DNA from: Prochlorococcus sp. AG-459-E08 | Lineage (GTDB): Bacteria > Cyanobacteriota > Cyanobacteriia > PCC-6307 > Cyanobiaceae | Length of the DNA: 64,000 bases | Assembly (NCBI GenBank): GCA_003209425.1 | Contig: QCRB01000002.1 | Span: forward strand, 28,486-92,485 | Direction of reading: 5' to 3' | Shown here: piece by piece, positions 12,131 through 23,186 of the stretch | How positions within the stretch are numbered: position 1 is the first letter of the stretch | Layout of the letters: each line of letters opens with the position of its first letter | Made by a program: the position numbers and the translations under genes | Notes under the pieces: model-generated | The model's database searches: none | Seen by the model: the letters and a program-made list of their open reading frames with translations, nothing else | What the model was told of the DNA's origin: nothing

Positions 12131-13656
12131 TTATCCTCTAATCCTTTAAAAACATTTTGAACATTTTGATCAGGAACAATTCTATGGGGAGCACCACTAA
12201 AAATCTGCTCAAAGTTTGAAAAAGAATCTTTTATTTCTGGTCCTCTGTTAGTAATAATAAATTCTCTTATTCGTTTATCATGCCATGATCCTCGCATTTT
12301 AAAAACATTCAAAGCTCTAGCCATCTCACCTTTTATTTCAACATATTGGAGCAATAATATAGTGTCTGTAATTGTTGATATGTGGGAATCAGTAATAGAA
12401 TGGCTTCCCATGAATTCTTCTGCAGTATTAGTAAAGAAGCCAGCTATCTCTTCTTGTTTTGTGTAACCAGTAACTGCAATTACAAACTGTCTGAATGCAT
12501 TTAAACTTACACCTCTAGCTAACGCCGAGAGAGAATCTATAGCCATCCTCTTTGGTTTAAATTGATTAATTTGCGTTTTTATTATTTGTAAGTGATCTTC
12601 CAAACCAGTTGACTCAGGATATGCACAAATAATTTTTAATAACCCATCACTTTCCATCTTTTCAAAATCTATTCCCCAACTAGTAGCATTCCTAAGCAAT
12701 TGAGCCCTCGATTCCTCATATGCAAAAAGTATTGCTCTTTCACTATTGTTATACGCATCTTCTACAAATTTTGATACAAGCATTGTCTTACCTGTACCAG
12801 TAGCTCCTGTGGCGAGGATAATAGAATCTTGAAAATATCCTCCTCCACACATTTCGTCAAGATCTTTAACTCCAGAACTTATCCTAATATTTGAAGATCT
12901 TTGTGTAAGTCGCATTGCTCCTAGGGCAAATACACTTATACCATCTACACCCATAGTGAATGGATATTCACCTTTCATATGTACAGTGCCTCTCAACTTT
13001 AAAACTTCTAAAGTTCTTCTTCTCTTCTCTGACTCTAAAACATTTCTTAACAAGACAACATTATCAGAAACAAATTCTTCTACCCCATATCTAGCAATAG
13101 GACCATAATCATCAACTCTTTCTGTAGTCATAACAGTTGTTACTCCTATTTCTTTTAATCTTGCTATTAGTCTAAATATTTCTCTTCTAACAACGTAAAT
13201 CGCATCATATTGCTGAAAAACCGCAGTTATTGAGTCTATTGCAACTCTTTTGGCTTTATATTTTCTTATTGCGTAACTAATTCTCTCAATAAGACCAGAT
13301 AAGTCAAAGTTACCCGCGACATCTTGACCGTCAGGATCTGGGGAAGCATCCAATATGAATAACTTATTTTGATCAATTAACTCTTGTAAATCCCAACCGA
13401 AACTAGCAGCGTTTCTTATTATATCCAAAGGTGATTCTTCAAATGTAACAAAGATTCCAGGCTCATCAAAATTGCAAATTCCATGGTGCAAGTATTGAAG
13501 CGAAAAAACAGTTTTACCTGTCCCAGATGTGCCGCTGACTAGTGTACTTCGAGATACAGGCAACCCTCCTCTGCAGACATCATCAAACCCCTCTATGCCG
13601 GTAGGTAATTTTTGTACTTGCATTTTATCTGATTTGCCAAATTTCTTATCTTTCAT
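12127..13656 (-). CDS. kaiC: circadian clock ATPase KaiC
   Basis: Two RecA-like domains, each with a Walker A (GTSGTGKT, GATGTGKT). Confidence 0.96.
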   Translation of the reverse strand: MKDKKFGKSDKMQVQKLPTGIEGFDDVCRGGLPVSRSTLVSGTSGTGKTVFSLQYLHHGICNFDEPGIFVTFEESPLDIIRNAASFGWDLQELIDQNKLFILDASPDPDGQDVAGNFDLSGLIERISYAIRKYKAKRVAIDSITAVFQQYDAIYVVRREIFRLIARLKEIGVTTVMTTERVDDYGPIARYGVEEFVSDNVVLLRNVLESEKRRRTLEVLKLRGTVHMKGEYPFTMGVDGISVFALGAMRLTQRSSNIRISSGVKDLDEMCGGGYFQDSIILATGATGTGKTMLVSKFVEDAYNNSERAILFAYEESRAQLLRNATSWGIDFEKMESDGLLKIICAYPESTGLEDHLQIIKTQINQFKPKRMAIDSLSALARGVSLNAFRQFVIAVTGYTKQEEIAGFFTNTAEEFMGSHSITDSHISTITDTILLLQYVEIKGEMARALNVFKMRGSWHDKRIREFIITNRGPEIKDSFSNFEQIFSGAPHRIVPDQNVQNVFKGLEDN

Positions 13657-13725
13657 AGTTTTGTACTTAAGAAACTCAAATAAAAATAAATACTTAATTT
13701 ATCTTCATTTAAAAAATTTTATTAT

Positions 13726-14043
13726 TTATTTATCTCCACTATATTCAGTTTCAGTTAATTCATCAAAAAGTAGATCCAAACCAATTAAAACTTTCTCTCT
13801 ATCTGAAAGATCACCAATTATTCTTCTAACTGGTGGAGGTAAAATTTTAGCTAAGGTTGGTGTAGCTAAAATTTTATCTTCTTCTGCAAGTTGTGGTTGC
13901 TTAAGTACATCAATAACCTTTAAAGCGTAAACTCCTTTAAATTCATTTTCTAAAATTTCTCTTAAAGTATTCAAAGCCCTCATAGAATTTGGAGTATTCC
14001 CAGCGACATAGAGTTTTAAAATATATGTTTTTCTCGCTGCCAT
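13726..14043 (-). CDS. kaiB: circadian clock protein KaiB
   Basis: [20 protein letters not shown]; adjacent to kaiC. Confidence 0.96.
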   Translation of the reverse strand: MAARKTYILKLYVAGNTPNSMRALNTLREILENEFKGVYALKVIDVLKQPQLAEEDKILATPTLAKILPPPVRRIIGDLSDREKVLIGLDLLFDELTETEYSGDK

Positions 14044-14188
14044 ATTTATGGATCCTTAATTTGATTTAAAAGATTTAAAACAACCCTTGACTTATTACAC
14101 TACAAAATAAGAAAATAAACAAACTATATATGATTGCTTATTTGGTTTAATCAAATTATAAATTTGAACCTAATAGCGTCTCCAAGAT

Positions 14189-14629
14189 ATGAAAAATTCT
14201 AAAAACTCTTCAAACAATTCATCGCAAAGTAATGAATTGTACGCAATCGCTGAGACCTCAGGTCAACAATTTTGGTTCGAAGTCAATCGATACTATGATA
14301 TTGACAGGTTAAATGTAAAAGAGAAAGAAAAGATAACACTTGAAAAAGTTTTACTTCTAAAAGACAAAGACTCTATCACTGTTGGAAAACCTTACGTTAA
14401 GGATGCAAAAATTGAATTAGAAGTAGTCTCACATAAAAGAGATAAGAAAATTCTTGTATACAAAATGCGTCCGAAAAAAAAGACAAGAAGAAAGATGGGA
14501 CACAGACAAGAACTTACAAGAGTTATGGTAAAATCTATTAAAATAGGTAAGAGTACTCCTAAGTCTTCTACTAAAAAGGAAACTATTAAAAAGGACACTA
14601 AACCAAAATCCGAAAAATCAACAAATTAA
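14189..14629 (+). CDS. rplU: 50S ribosomal protein L21 with Lys/Ser-rich tail
   Basis: YAIAETSGQQFWFEVNRYYDIDRL; followed by rpmA. Confidence 0.93.
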   Translation: MKNSKNSSNNSSQSNELYAIAETSGQQFWFEVNRYYDIDRLNVKEKEKITLEKVLLLKDKDSITVGKPYVKDAKIELEVVSHKRDKKILVYKMRPKKKTRRKMGHRQELTRVMVKSIKIGKSTPKSSTKKETIKKDTKPKSEKSTN

Positions 14630-14638
14630 ACACTTCTA

Positions 14639-14900
14639 ATGGCACATAAAAAAGGAACAGGTTCTACAAGAAACGGAAGAGATTCAAATTCTAAAAGATT
14701 GGGCGTGAAAGCTTATGGAGGAGAAAAAGTAACTGCTGGATCAATTTTAATTCGCCAAAGAGGTACATCCTTTTTTGCCAGGGATCAATGTTGGCAAAGG
14801 TAAAGATGATACTCTTTTTGCTCTCAAAGAAGGAACCGTAAGTTTCGAAAGCATTAAAAGAAATTTAAGAAATAGAAAAAGAGTTAATATAGTTATCTAA
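14639..14900 (+). pseudogene. rpmA: 50S ribosomal protein L27 with a +1 frameshift in a T6 tract (14771-14776)
   Basis: [45 protein letters not shown], then the frame is lost; deleting one T restores [41 protein letters not shown]. Confidence 0.92.
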
Positions 14901-15633
14901 TTTTCTTATAAGCTCTTGTAGTTATAAGAATAGGATGAAATACTTCTAAAAAATTTGATTGAAGAGTCTCAAAAAACTTTTCAACAATTTTAATGTCGTC
15001 GATATGAAAAGGATATTCATTTTTTTCTCCTTTGAAAAAATACCAATTAAATAAAGCAATAGAATTAGGATCCATAAACTCATTGAAAATCTCAATTTGA
15101 GAAGCTGGATCAGCAAGATGTTCCAAAACATCAAGGCAAACTATCGTATCAAATTTAGATATTTGTGTATCTTTAATTGTCTTGCAAAAAGTAAGTTTTT
15201 TATCGACTCCTAATTTCTTAGCCCTGTATTCAACAAAGTTTCTATTTGTCTCATTAATATCTACAAAAAAAACATGCTCAACTTTTGAAGACATAGCGTT
15301 AGCTAAGGCATGCGTTCCAATACCTCCTCCAAAATCTAAAACCAAATCTCTAGAAAATCTCTGCTGAAGTTTTAAAGTATCAGCGATGTAGTCCTTGCTT
15401 GTGATATGCCAAGCAGCTAAATCAGCTACATGCCGATCTCCAACTATTTCAGTATAAAAATCTGAAACATCATTCAAAGCATCTCCAGGATGTGAATTTG
15501 CTAAATTCATCTTTGCATTTGCAAGGAATCCATCTAAATCACATTCTCTAATAGATAAGTATTCCATTAAATGTGATTTCAAATTAAAAGCATTGTCTAA
15601 AAACTCTTTTACAATAAATTTATTATTTTTCAA
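14893..15633 (-). CDS. SAM-dependent class I methyltransferase
   Basis: [14 protein letters not shown] motif [12 protein letters not shown]. Confidence 0.8.
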   Translation of the reverse strand: MKNNKFIVKEFLDNAFNLKSHLMEYLSIRECDLDGFLANAKMNLANSHPGDALNDVSDFYTEIVGDRHVADLAAWHITSKDYIADTLKLQQRFSRDLVLDFGGGIGTHALANAMSSKVEHVFFVDINETNRNFVEYRAKKLGVDKKLTFCKTIKDTQISKFDTIVCLDVLEHLADPASQIEIFNEFMDPNSIALFNWYFFKGEKNEYPFHIDDIKIVEKFFETLQSNFLEVFHPILITTRAYKKIR

Positions 15634-15709
15634 TTTCTTTCTCTAAATTTCCGATACCAAAATCATAGGATGGTTATAAATCTTTCTCAAAGTATTCTTA
15701 ATATTAAAA

Positions 15710-16627
15710 ATGGAAACTAAAGATGGATTCTTAGTAATTAATAAAGATAAAGGATGTACTTCACATGATTGTGTTAAACAAATAAGAAAGTTACTTAATA
15801 CGAAAAAGGTCGGTCACACGGGAACTCTTGACCCAGAAGTTATAGGAACGTTACCAATCGCGATAGGTAGTGCAACAAGATTTATTCAATATCTCCCTCA
15901 GGGTAAAACTTACATAGGACAAATTAAATTAGGGATAAGAACTAACACTGATGATATTCACGGAGAAATAATTAATCAAAAAAGTTGGCCTAAAATCAGT
16001 GATGAAAAATTAGATAAATACTTAAATAGATTTAGAGGAATTATTAAACAAATTCCTCCGAAAGTATCTAGTGTGCACGTTAATGGTGAGAGAGCTTATA
16101 AGAAATCTTTCAGGAATGAAGTTTTTGAATTAGCACCAAGAGAAGTAAAAATAGACGAACTTACTTTAATGAAATGGGACCAAATAAACGGAATCATAGA
16201 AATAAAAATCAATTGTTCATCTGGCACATACATAAGAGCAATTGCAAGAGATTTAGGAGAAATTCTTAATTCCGAGGGTTGCCTTCTACAACTAAAAAGA
16301 ACTTCAGCTTGCGGATTTGATGAACAAAATTCCATAAAAATATCTGATATGGAAAAAGAAACAAGAAATATTAAAAAATTTATTATTCCAACAATTTCTG
16401 CATTAAACCATATTCCAACATTGATCTTAAGAAACGTCGAAGAGATCAACTTTTGGCAAACTGGAAGAGCGATTCAATTTGATATTGATTCCTTTAATAA
16501 AAACAAACATTTTGATTGTAAAAAACCCATAAAGGTAGTTGATAGAGACAAAACACTTCTCGGAATAGGATTCTTAAATGAGAATCAAACTAATATAAAT
16601 CCAAAATTAGTCCTTAATGCAAAATAA
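15710..16627 (+). CDS. truB: tRNA pseudouridine(55) synthase
   Basis: [19 protein letters not shown] motif. Confidence 0.95.
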   Translation: METKDGFLVINKDKGCTSHDCVKQIRKLLNTKKVGHTGTLDPEVIGTLPIAIGSATRFIQYLPQGKTYIGQIKLGIRTNTDDIHGEIINQKSWPKISDEKLDKYLNRFRGIIKQIPPKVSSVHVNGERAYKKSFRNEVFELAPREVKIDELTLMKWDQINGIIEIKINCSSGTYIRAIARDLGEILNSEGCLLQLKRTSACGFDEQNSIKISDMEKETRNIKKFIIPTISALNHIPTLILRNVEEINFWQTGRAIQFDIDSFNKNKHFDCKKPIKVVDRDKTLLGIGFLNENQTNINPKLVLNAK

Positions 16628-16631
16628 TTAT

Positions 16632-18014
16632 TTATAAAAAATATTTTTTAAACGGTTTAATTTCAACACCCTTATAAAAATGCTTTAAAATCGCTTTTGC
16701 TTTTTCTCCCTTTTTAGCCATATATCTAGCACCCCATTGACTCATCCCCACACCATGACCAGATCCATATCCTGAAACTATTAGAATCTTTTCTAAAGAT
16801 GATGAATTAAGAGAATTTCTTGGGACTAATAATCTTTGACCTATGTTTATTAAAGATGAATTTTTAATTTTATTTAAGTCAACTATATCCTCAACACTAA
16901 CTTCATATTGATCAGCAATGTCTATCAAGGTATCTCCCACTCGAACAATATGGGTAAGAGGTTTTTTTTCTAATGAATTTGTTAATAATAATTTAGGGTT
17001 CTCATTACTAGATTTAGTCTCATTATCTTCAATAAATTTAAATCTTACTAAAGTGCTTTTAAGGTTCATTCTTTTTCGCATATCAACTCCTGTAATTTGA
17101 TAAGTTCCATAATCACCAAGAATTCTTGCATTTTTTACTCGACCAGTATTAGTTACATTTAGAATTTCGATTTGTTTTATTTCTCCAATATTTGGAAATA
17201 GTTTTTGCAATTGAGAATTTGAAAACTTTTTATTCCATCGAAGTTTTGGATTGTTTTTGTCAAAGTCTTTAACGCTTGATAGATATGGATATTCATTTTT
17301 CCATACATCTTGGCTATTTTCTGTCATACCAGCCGAACTACTATGAAATAAAGAATTAATTAATTTATTTTTATATATCAAAACTAATGCTCTTGTACTT
17401 TCTACTGCCCTTTTAGTTTTATAAGTCCTGGCCTCTAGTCCTATATAGACCTGATTCTTATTAGTCGAATCAATATCATATAGAGGATTTCTTTTTTGCT
17501 TCAAGGCATAAGTTCTTGATGCAATGGCTTGAGCTTTTAATGCCTCCAAAGGCCACTTAGCTGGCATTTCTGAACCAACAACACTACTAAGATACCTTTC
17601 AATCCCAAGAACATTTACAACCAATATTTCATTATCACGTATATAAATCTTTAATTTACCTGCATATCTTTTTTTTCCAACCCAAATACCTCTTCTATCA
17701 GAGGATTTCACTTCAAATTTTTCATTATTTTTCAAGTCATACAATTTCTGTTTATTCTTATCAAAAAATAAAGTTGTTTTATTACTATTTTTTTTTAAAG
17801 TTAAACCTTTAATTTTTTTACTTGAAAATCTTTGCCCTTTGATTGTTAATGGTATTGATCTATCTGACCGAATTCTAATATTTTTATCAGTTAGTATAAG
17901 GACTTTTATTATAGGTTCTGTTGAAGCTAAAACAGTCCGATTCTGAAAGAAACAAAAAGTTATTATGGTTATTAAACAGAATTTATGAGTTGTTTTTATA
18001 ATTTTTAATATCAC
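16632..18014 (-). CDS. SpoIID/LytB-type protein with an inserted LysM domain
   Basis: SEMPAKWPLEALKAQAIASRTYAL; GYGSGHGVGMSQWGARYMA; LysM-like HIVRVGDTLIDIADQYEVSVEDIVDLN. Confidence 0.88.
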   Translation of the reverse strand: MILKIIKTTHKFCLITIITFCFFQNRTVLASTEPIIKVLILTDKNIRIRSDRSIPLTIKGQRFSSKKIKGLTLKKNSNKTTLFFDKNKQKLYDLKNNEKFEVKSSDRRGIWVGKKRYAGKLKIYIRDNEILVVNVLGIERYLSSVVGSEMPAKWPLEALKAQAIASRTYALKQKRNPLYDIDSTNKNQVYIGLEARTYKTKRAVESTRALVLIYKNKLINSLFHSSSAGMTENSQDVWKNEYPYLSSVKDFDKNNPKLRWNKKFSNSQLQKLFPNIGEIKQIEILNVTNTGRVKNARILGDYGTYQITGVDMRKRMNLKSTLVRFKFIEDNETKSSNENPKLLLTNSLEKKPLTHIVRVGDTLIDIADQYEVSVEDIVDLNKIKNSSLINIGQRLLVPRNSLNSSSLEKILIVSGYGSGHGVGMSQWGARYMAKKGEKAKAILKHFYKGVEIKPFKKYFL

Positions 18015-18101
18015 TTTGTTTGAAAAACAAATTTTGAAATTGCCTTAGTTTCTTTAAAAGTTTAGATTTAATTTAGGTAAAAACCACCAATATTATTATA
18101 A

Positions 18102-19040
18102 GTGAACATCACATTCCTAGGAACAAGTTCTGGGGTGCCTACCTTAACGAGAAATGTTTCTTCCATAGCTCTTAAATTATCACAATCTTCAGAAGTTTGG
18201 CTTTTCGACTGCGGAGAAGGAACTCAGCATCAAATAATGAAAAGCAATATTAGATCTTCACAAATCAAGAAGATATTTATCACGCATATGCATGGAGACC
18301 ATATTTATGGTTTGCCTGGACTTTTAGCTACATTAGGTTTATCAGGAAATAGTGAGGGTATTAAAATTTACGGTCCTTCAGGGTTGCGAAGTTTTATAAA
18401 TTCAGCACTTAAAAGTAGTTTTTGCAAATTGTCTTTCCCATTACATTTTGTGGAAGTTGAAAATTTTGCATCAGAAAATAAAATTCTATTTGAAAACAAT
18501 AAAATAAAAGTAAATTGTGCATGCCTTAAACATAAAATACCTGCTTATGGTTATAGGGTTAGTGAAAAAGATAAGCCAGGTATATTTGATATCAAAAAAG
18601 CAGAGTCCCTAAAAATAGCCCCTGGACCAATTTATTCAGAACTGCAACAAGGTAAAAAAGTCGTATTAGCTGATGGTAGAACATTCGATGGGAAAGAATT
18701 CTGTGGACCTCCTAGAGAGGGAGAAAGTTTTGTTTATTGCACAGATACAATCTTTAGCGAATCAGCTGTTGCACTATCAAAAAATGCTGACTTACTCGTA
18801 CATGAATCGACTTTTTCGGAGGAGGATGAAAGCATGGCCTATGAAAAATTACATTCCACAACAATCATGGCTGCTAAAACAGCATTATTATCTAACACAA
18901 AAAAATTAATCATAACTCATTTAAGTCCAAGATATACCAATAAAAATGCAATTAAGCCAAGCGATTTGCTCAAAGAGGCTCAAAAAGTTTTTCCAAATAC
19001 TCAAATTGCAAAAGATTTTCTAACTGCAGAAATAAAATAA
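18102..19040 (+). CDS. rnz: ribonuclease Z (GTG start)
   Basis: FITHMHGDHIYGLPG metallo-beta-lactamase motif. Confidence 0.93.
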   Translation: MNITFLGTSSGVPTLTRNVSSIALKLSQSSEVWLFDCGEGTQHQIMKSNIRSSQIKKIFITHMHGDHIYGLPGLLATLGLSGNSEGIKIYGPSGLRSFINSALKSSFCKLSFPLHFVEVENFASENKILFENNKIKVNCACLKHKIPAYGYRVSEKDKPGIFDIKKAESLKIAPGPIYSELQQGKKVVLADGRTFDGKEFCGPPREGESFVYCTDTIFSESAVALSKNADLLVHESTFSEEDESMAYEKLHSTTIMAAKTALLSNTKKLIITHLSPRYTNKNAIKPSDLLKEAQKVFPNTQIAKDFLTAEIK

Positions 19041-19072
19041 ACTGCAACAGTTCGTGAGAAGAAGGGTCGCAA

Positions 19073-19675
19073 TTGACCAACCCATGGAATAATAGTCATA
19101 GGTTTTCTATATTGATGTTGATCGAAATGGTTTCTATTTTTTCATCACTACATAAGTCTTTTAAAAGACTATTTATTTTTCTTCCATTAATTATTGGTTT
19201 ACTTATTAATCCAATCTCTACAAACGCACTCTATCCTAGTGATCCTTCATCAGTTGACGTTCTAAAAGATGATCTTCACGGTGCCGACCTTCATAATACT
19301 GAATATGTTAAATATGATTTATCTAATCAAGATTTAGGAGAGGCTAATCTTCAAGGCGCATATATGAGTGTAACAACTGCAAAAAACTCTAGTTTCAAAG
19401 GTGCTAATATGACTGACCTCATTGCATATGCAACACGCTTTGATAATGCTGATTTTACAGATGCTAATCTTACCAATGGTGAGCTAATGAAAAGTGTTTT
19501 TGACGGAGCAATTATTGATGGAGCAGACTTTACTGATGCAAATCTTGATCTTTCACAAAGAAAATCATTATGTGAAAGAGCTAGTGGAACGAACTCACAA
19601 ACTGGAGTTAATACAATTGATAGTCTTGAATGCACTGGCTTAAAAGGTTACATGCCTCCAAAACCAAAAGCATAA
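19073..19675 (+). CDS. pentapeptide-repeat protein with N-terminal hydrophobic segment; true start probably internal
   Basis: Repeated A(D/N)LxN/F pentapeptides (GADLHNTEY, DANLTNGEL, GADFTDANL). Confidence 0.8.
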   Translation: MTNPWNNSHRFSILMLIEMVSIFSSLHKSFKRLFIFLPLIIGLLINPISTNALYPSDPSSVDVLKDDLHGADLHNTEYVKYDLSNQDLGEANLQGAYMSVTTAKNSSFKGANMTDLIAYATRFDNADFTDANLTNGELMKSVFDGAIIDGADFTDANLDLSQRKSLCERASGTNSQTGVNTIDSLECTGLKGYMPPKPKA

Positions 19676-19693
19676 TATTTAAAGCTAACTAAC

Positions 19694-20053
19694 TTAAGAA
19701 GGGAATATATTACCAGGCTCTTTTGAGCCTGGTTTTTTGCTGTACCACCATTCTTGTATATCAGAAGAAAATTTCTTTGAAAAAAGAGTTATGACTGTCT
19801 CAACAGGTTTTGATCCAGGTTCCAAAATCTTTACTGAGTAAGATGGGCATTTTCTTGAAGCCATATCGGCAACGAACCTAGAACCTATTCTTCTCCAACT
19901 AGGCTCCTTACTTCTCCAAGCAAGCCTTGAGCAGGGCCAAGGTAACTCTTCTCTATCATAAAGTCTGCAACATGGTCCAATTACCTTATAACTGTACTGA
20001 CCTCCATAGCTTGATTGAACACTGCCAGCTTTGAAAAATTCAAATTTATCCAT
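19694..20053 (-). CDS. YkgJ-type cysteine-cluster protein
   Basis: CCRLYDREELPWPCSRLAW Cys cluster. Confidence 0.6.
   Translation of the reverse strand: MDKFEFFKAGSVQSSYGGQYSYKVIGPCCRLYDREELPWPCSRLAWRSKEPSWRRIGSRFVADMASRKCPSYSVKILEPGSKPVETVITLFSKKFSSDIQEWWYSKKPGSKEPGNIFPS
19713..19738 (+). terminator. Rho-independent terminator
   Basis: CCAGGCTC-TTTT-GAGCCTGG followed by T6. Confidence 0.88.
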
Positions 20054-20057
20054 TTAC

Positions 20058-20092
20058 AAAAAAAAAAAAAGCCACCTTCATTAGAGGGTGGC
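20058..20092 (-). terminator. Rho-independent terminator of petF
   Basis: GCCACC...GGTGGC stem followed on the minus strand by T13. Confidence 0.85.
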
Positions 20093-20137
20093 AGAGAAAT
20101 AATGAATAATCAACTAAGAAAAGTTATTTTTTTATAA

Positions 20138-20437
20138 TTAATACAATTCTTCCTCAGCATGTGTTGTAATTGTCACATCAGATGTCGGATAAGCAACGCA
20201 TGTAAGGACAAAACCAGCTTCTAATTGGTCATCATCCAAGAAACTTTGATCTGATTGATCAACACTACCTGAAGTAACTTTTCCAGCACATGTTGAACAT
20301 GCTCCAGCTCTGCAGGAATAAGGAAGGTCAATTCCTTGTTCTTCAGCTGCATCGAGGATGTACTGATCATCAGGTACTTCAATAGTTGAATTGAGATCTT
20401 CACCCTCGTTGATGAGTGTAACTTTGTAAGAAGCCAT
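20138..20437 (-). CDS. petF: 2Fe-2S ferredoxin
   Basis: [15 protein letters not shown]. Confidence 0.96.
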   Translation of the reverse strand: MASYKVTLINEGEDLNSTIEVPDDQYILDAAEEQGIDLPYSCRAGACSTCAGKVTSGSVDQSDQSFLDDDQLEAGFVLTCVAYPTSDVTITTHAEEELY

Positions 20438-20571
20438 TTAAATAAAAAATTGTTGGTAATTAATACCTATCAAATACATTTTTAACATCGATTGAGTCGA
20501 TATGTGAGATATTGAAGTAAAAAATGAAACAATAAAATGTATTAAAGAGTATCCATAAGAAAAACTTATAC

Positions 20572-21483
20572 TTAGGTTTGATTGCTGGTTTTTTTCGCAG
20601 AAATGCATACCCAATCTTTTCTAGTTGATAAATCCAAGAATTTCAAGTCATTCTGAATTAATATTTTGATAATTTCATCTTTTTGTGAATTCAGAATTCC
20701 ACTGAAAATTACTTCCCCATTGTTTCTCAAGCAATTATAAATATTTGGAATCATTTCTTTTATTACTTCAGCAAGGATATTGCATAAAACCAAATCAAAT
20801 TGTTTGAGTTGATTTTTTAAAAATACCTCATTAAAGGATCCCAAATATGTATTTAAGTTTTTTAAATTACCGAAATTTAGTTGAAAATTAGAATTAGTTG
20901 AATTTATAGCTAAATAATCATTATCCACTGCAGAAACTTTCCTAGCGCCAAGCAATCTTGCGGCGACACTCAAAATTCCGCTACCACTTCCAATATCTAA
21001 TACTTTTTTATTAGAAAATAAAATATTCTCCATTTTTTCCAAACAAAGATAAGTCGAAGGGTGACTTCCTGTACCAAAGGCTGCTCCAGGATCAATTTTT
21101 ATGATTTGTTTATCTTTGAATTTTTCATCTAGATTTATCCAACAAGGCAATATTAAAAAATTATGACCTATTAATTCAGGCGCCCAATATTTCTTCCAGC
21201 TTTTCAACCAATCTTCTTCTTTGATTATACTCCAGTCAAAAAATTGATTCTGAGGTTCATTAATGTTTAGAAGTTTGCTAATTATTTTTTCAAAACTACT
21301 TCTAGAACTTTTAGTCCAATCATCAATTGGAAGCCATATATTCACTTCTTTTTTATTTTCATTTTTAATTAAATATTCAAATGAAAAACTTAAAATTCCA
21401 AGCTCATTTAATTTCCAAATAATAATTTCTTCTGAATCACTTTCTATCAGAAAAGTTACTTTATACCAATCTTTAATTGCCAT
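20572..21483 (-). CDS. prmA: ribosomal protein L11 methyltransferase
   Basis: [14 protein letters not shown] and [15 protein letters not shown]. Confidence 0.93.
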   Translation of the reverse strand: MAIKDWYKVTFLIESDSEEIIIWKLNELGILSFSFEYLIKNENKKEVNIWLPIDDWTKSSRSSFEKIISKLLNINEPQNQFFDWSIIKEEDWLKSWKKYWAPELIGHNFLILPCWINLDEKFKDKQIIKIDPGAAFGTGSHPSTYLCLEKMENILFSNKKVLDIGSGSGILSVAARLLGARKVSAVDNDYLAINSTNSNFQLNFGNLKNLNTYLGSFNEVFLKNQLKQFDLVLCNILAEVIKEMIPNIYNCLRNNGEVIFSGILNSQKDEIIKILIQNDLKFLDLSTRKDWVCISAKKTSNQT

Positions 21484-21500
21484 TGTATAGATTAAGCCTT

Positions 21501-23087
21501 TTATAAAGTAACTGGATTAGCGCTGGTAATTCCCTCTACTTCAATAATGGTATCAAGCAACTTATTAGGTATTGGATCATCAATACTTAGAACCATAACA
21601 GCTTCCCCTCTAACAATTTTGCGCCCAACTTGCATTGATGCAATATTTACATTGTTGCTACCTAATAAAGACCCCAGCTTGCCAATAATACCAGGCATAT
21701 CTCTGTGCCTAGTAACCAACATATATCTGCTTGGCGATACGTTAACTGGGTATTGATCAATACTAATAATTCTTAATTCCCCATCAGCAAAAATGCTTCC
21801 TGCTACGCTATGCTCTCCATTATCTCCATAAGTGGTTAACTGAAGTGAACCACTAGCAAATTCAGGTCTTGCCTCATCTTTATTCTCGAACACTGAAATT
21901 CCTCTTGAATCTGCTTCTAGCGAAGCATTCACATAATTGATCCTATCTCCCAAAGCTTTACTTAAGAGGCCCTTGAGACTAGCTATAATTAACGGCTGGG
22001 AAGGATGTTGAACAAATTCGCCTTGAAGCTTCACCTCTAGTTTTTGAATCTTTCCACCTGAAAGCTGGCTTATAAGCAGACCCATTGTTTCAGCCAACTG
22101 CAAATGAGGTTTTAGACTATCCATGATATCTGGGGCCAAACCTGGAATATTTACTGCAGTTCTAGCAGATAAACCAAGCAAGACATCTCTGATTTGTTCT
22201 GCAACATCAACAGCTACATTTTCTTGTGCTTCCCGAGTAGATGCTCCTAAATGTGGGGTAAGAATAAGATTCTTTTCTACCTTCAAAAGTGGTGAATTAG
22301 ATTCCAAAGGTTCTTTAGAAAAGACATCTATTGCTGCGCCTGCAATCAATGATTTATTTAAAGCTTCTGCCAATGCTTCTTCGTCAATCAAGCCTCCTCG
22401 AGCACAATTAATTAATTTTGCGCTATCTTTCATACTTTTAAGCACCTCTATATTTACTAAATTCTCAGTCTCTGGTGTACGAGGCAAATGCAAAGTTACA
22501 TAATCGGATTCTTGGAATAAATCCTGTAGTTCAGATAGTTTAACTTGTATTTGTTGAGCTCTTTCAGTTGAAACAAAGGGATCATATCCGTAAACTTCCA
22601 TTCCTAATGCATTAGCAACTTTAGCAACATGAGCACCAATTTTCCCTAAACCTACAACACCTAATTTTTTCTTATAAAGCTCATTCCCAACAAATTTCTT
22701 TCTTTCCCATTTACCTGACAAAGTACTACTATTAGCAACTGGAATATGTCTAGATAAAGCCAACATCATAGCTATAGTATGTTCAGCAGCAGCTATTGTG
22801 TTACCTCCTGGAGAATTGACAACAAGAACCCCTTTTTGCGTAGCAGCCTTAACATCTACATTATCGACTCCAACTCCTGCTCTTCCAATAATTCTCAGTT
22901 TACTTGAAGAGTTAATAATTTCTTCAGTCACTTGAGTACCAGAGCGAATCATTAAAGCATCATAATCTTTAATAATGGAAGCCAACTGAGAGTCTGAGAT
23001 TCCTATCTTCTGATCAACCTGAGCAACTTTTGAAAGAATATCGATTCCTGTTTGATCAATTGGATCTGTTATTAGAACTTTTGTCAT
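21501..23087 (-). CDS. serA: D-3-phosphoglycerate dehydrogenase
   Basis: NAD-binding and catalytic motifs; C-terminal ACT domain ([14 protein letters not shown]). Confidence 0.96.
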   Translation of the reverse strand: MTKVLITDPIDQTGIDILSKVAQVDQKIGISDSQLASIIKDYDALMIRSGTQVTEEIINSSSKLRIIGRAGVGVDNVDVKAATQKGVLVVNSPGGNTIAAAEHTIAMMLALSRHIPVANSSTLSGKWERKKFVGNELYKKKLGVVGLGKIGAHVAKVANALGMEVYGYDPFVSTERAQQIQVKLSELQDLFQESDYVTLHLPRTPETENLVNIEVLKSMKDSAKLINCARGGLIDEEALAEALNKSLIAGAAIDVFSKEPLESNSPLLKVEKNLILTPHLGASTREAQENVAVDVAEQIRDVLLGLSARTAVNIPGLAPDIMDSLKPHLQLAETMGLLISQLSGGKIQKLEVKLQGEFVQHPSQPLIIASLKGLLSKALGDRINYVNASLEADSRGISVFENKDEARPEFASGSLQLTTYGDNGEHSVAGSIFADGELRIISIDQYPVNVSPSRYMLVTRHRDMPGIIGKLGSLLGSNNVNIASMQVGRKIVRGEAVMVLSIDDPIPNKLLDTIIEVEGITSANPVTL

Positions 23088-23186
23088 TTAAGATTGGTTC
23101 TTTAATCTTTTACTTTAACTTAATCTATAGTGTATGTATCTTATTTTATTAATTTGAATAACACACAAACAGTTGAGGATTGAATT

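Noticed and set aside
13529-13930. 133-aa plus ORF across the kaiC/kaiB junction
   Set aside because: Antisense to both kai genes; not a kaiA remnant by sequence
22123-22503. 126-aa plus ORF inside serA
   Set aside because: Antisense shadow ORF
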